Translations under genes and position numbers: made by a program
Part shown: positions 5,598 to 5,655 of the stretch, piece after piece
Layout of the letters: every line of letters starts with the position of its first letter
Numbering within the stretch: position 1 is the first letter of the stretch
Notes under the pieces: generated by a model
The model's database searches: none
Seen by the model: only the letters and a program-made list of their open reading frames with translations
What the model was told of the DNA's origin: nothing
Source: Nitrospiraceae bacterium
GTDB taxonomy: Bacteria > Nitrospirota > Nitrospiria > Nitrospirales > Nitrospiraceae
Direction: 5' to 3'
Assembly (NCBI GenBank): GCA_014534095.1
Contig: JACVSD010000109.1
Coordinates: forward strand, 1 to 5,655
Length of the DNA: 5,655 bases

Positions 5598-5655
5598 TTG
5601 AGCGCCCGCCGACGGATCGTCCCGGCTTCGCCAGATGACTGGATGCAGGTGGCGA
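5598..5655 (+). CDS. recX: Probable RecX regulatory protein, N-terminus only
   Basis: A reading frame opens at TTG 5598-5600 and stays open to the window end, giving 19 codons that read MSARRRIVPASPDDWMQVA. GAGG at 5590-5593 lies four nt before it, and no ATG or GTG in this frame occurs between the recA stop and this TTG; an in-frame ATG at 5643 has no ribosome binding site. RecX binds RecA filaments and limits their activity, and its gene very commonly follows recA directly. The 12-nt spacing suits translational coupling at a lower level than RecA, and the TTG start would reduce it further. The fragment is too short to show RecX helical repeats, so the name rests mainly on position. Confidence 0.5.
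   Translation, partial: MSARRRIVPASPDDWMQVA

Overview
The window looks like a chromosomal segment of a moderately GC-rich Gram-negative bacterium. My best guess is Nitrospira or a close relative. That guess rests on the RecA sequence type, the cinA/thpR/recA/recX-style neighbourhood and the exported small proteins; it is recognition by eye, not a search. Nothing points to a phage, plasmid, transposon or CRISPR locus.

Layout: (1) Positions 1-455, plus strand, hold the 3' part of thpR (RNA 2',3'-cyclic phosphodiesterase, 2H family), cut by the window edge. (2) Positions 456-787 are a convergent non-coding gap with several inverted repeats and one perfect TTGACA box. (3) Positions 788-3962 are a minus-strand block. 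Read in its own direction it runs: a small membrane-anchored or secreted protein of unknown function, a lipoprotein with a cupredoxin-like pattern but no copper ligands, and a large membrane-anchored GT20 glycosyltransferase of the trehalose-6-phosphate synthase type with an extracytoplasmic sensor domain. (4) A short divergent promoter region at about 3951-4018 separates this block from a plus-strand gene for an exported protein of unknown function (4019-4420). (5) recA (4518-5585) is complete and has a TATAAT box and a good ribosome binding site. (6) The first 19 codons of a probable recX follow 12 nt after recA.

How the genes may work together: thpR, recA and recX form a familiar RNA/DNA-maintenance neighbourhood. 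Here thpR is split from recA by an inserted block on mainly the opposite strand, so recA must rely on its own promoter or on readthrough from the small exported-protein gene. The inserted block looks envelope- and stress-related. The GT20 enzyme appears able to sense a periplasmic signal and make a phosphorylated disaccharide (probably trehalose-6-phosphate) in the cytoplasm, and the lipoprotein encoded just upstream of it could share its regulation.

The points most worth a second look are the cupredoxin-like lipoprotein that seems to have lost all its copper-binding residues, the sensor-GT20 fusion, overlapping alternative inverted repeats in the leader of the GT20 gene, and two small exported proteins I cannot assign. 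I do not see convincing evidence of a wholly new multi-gene system.
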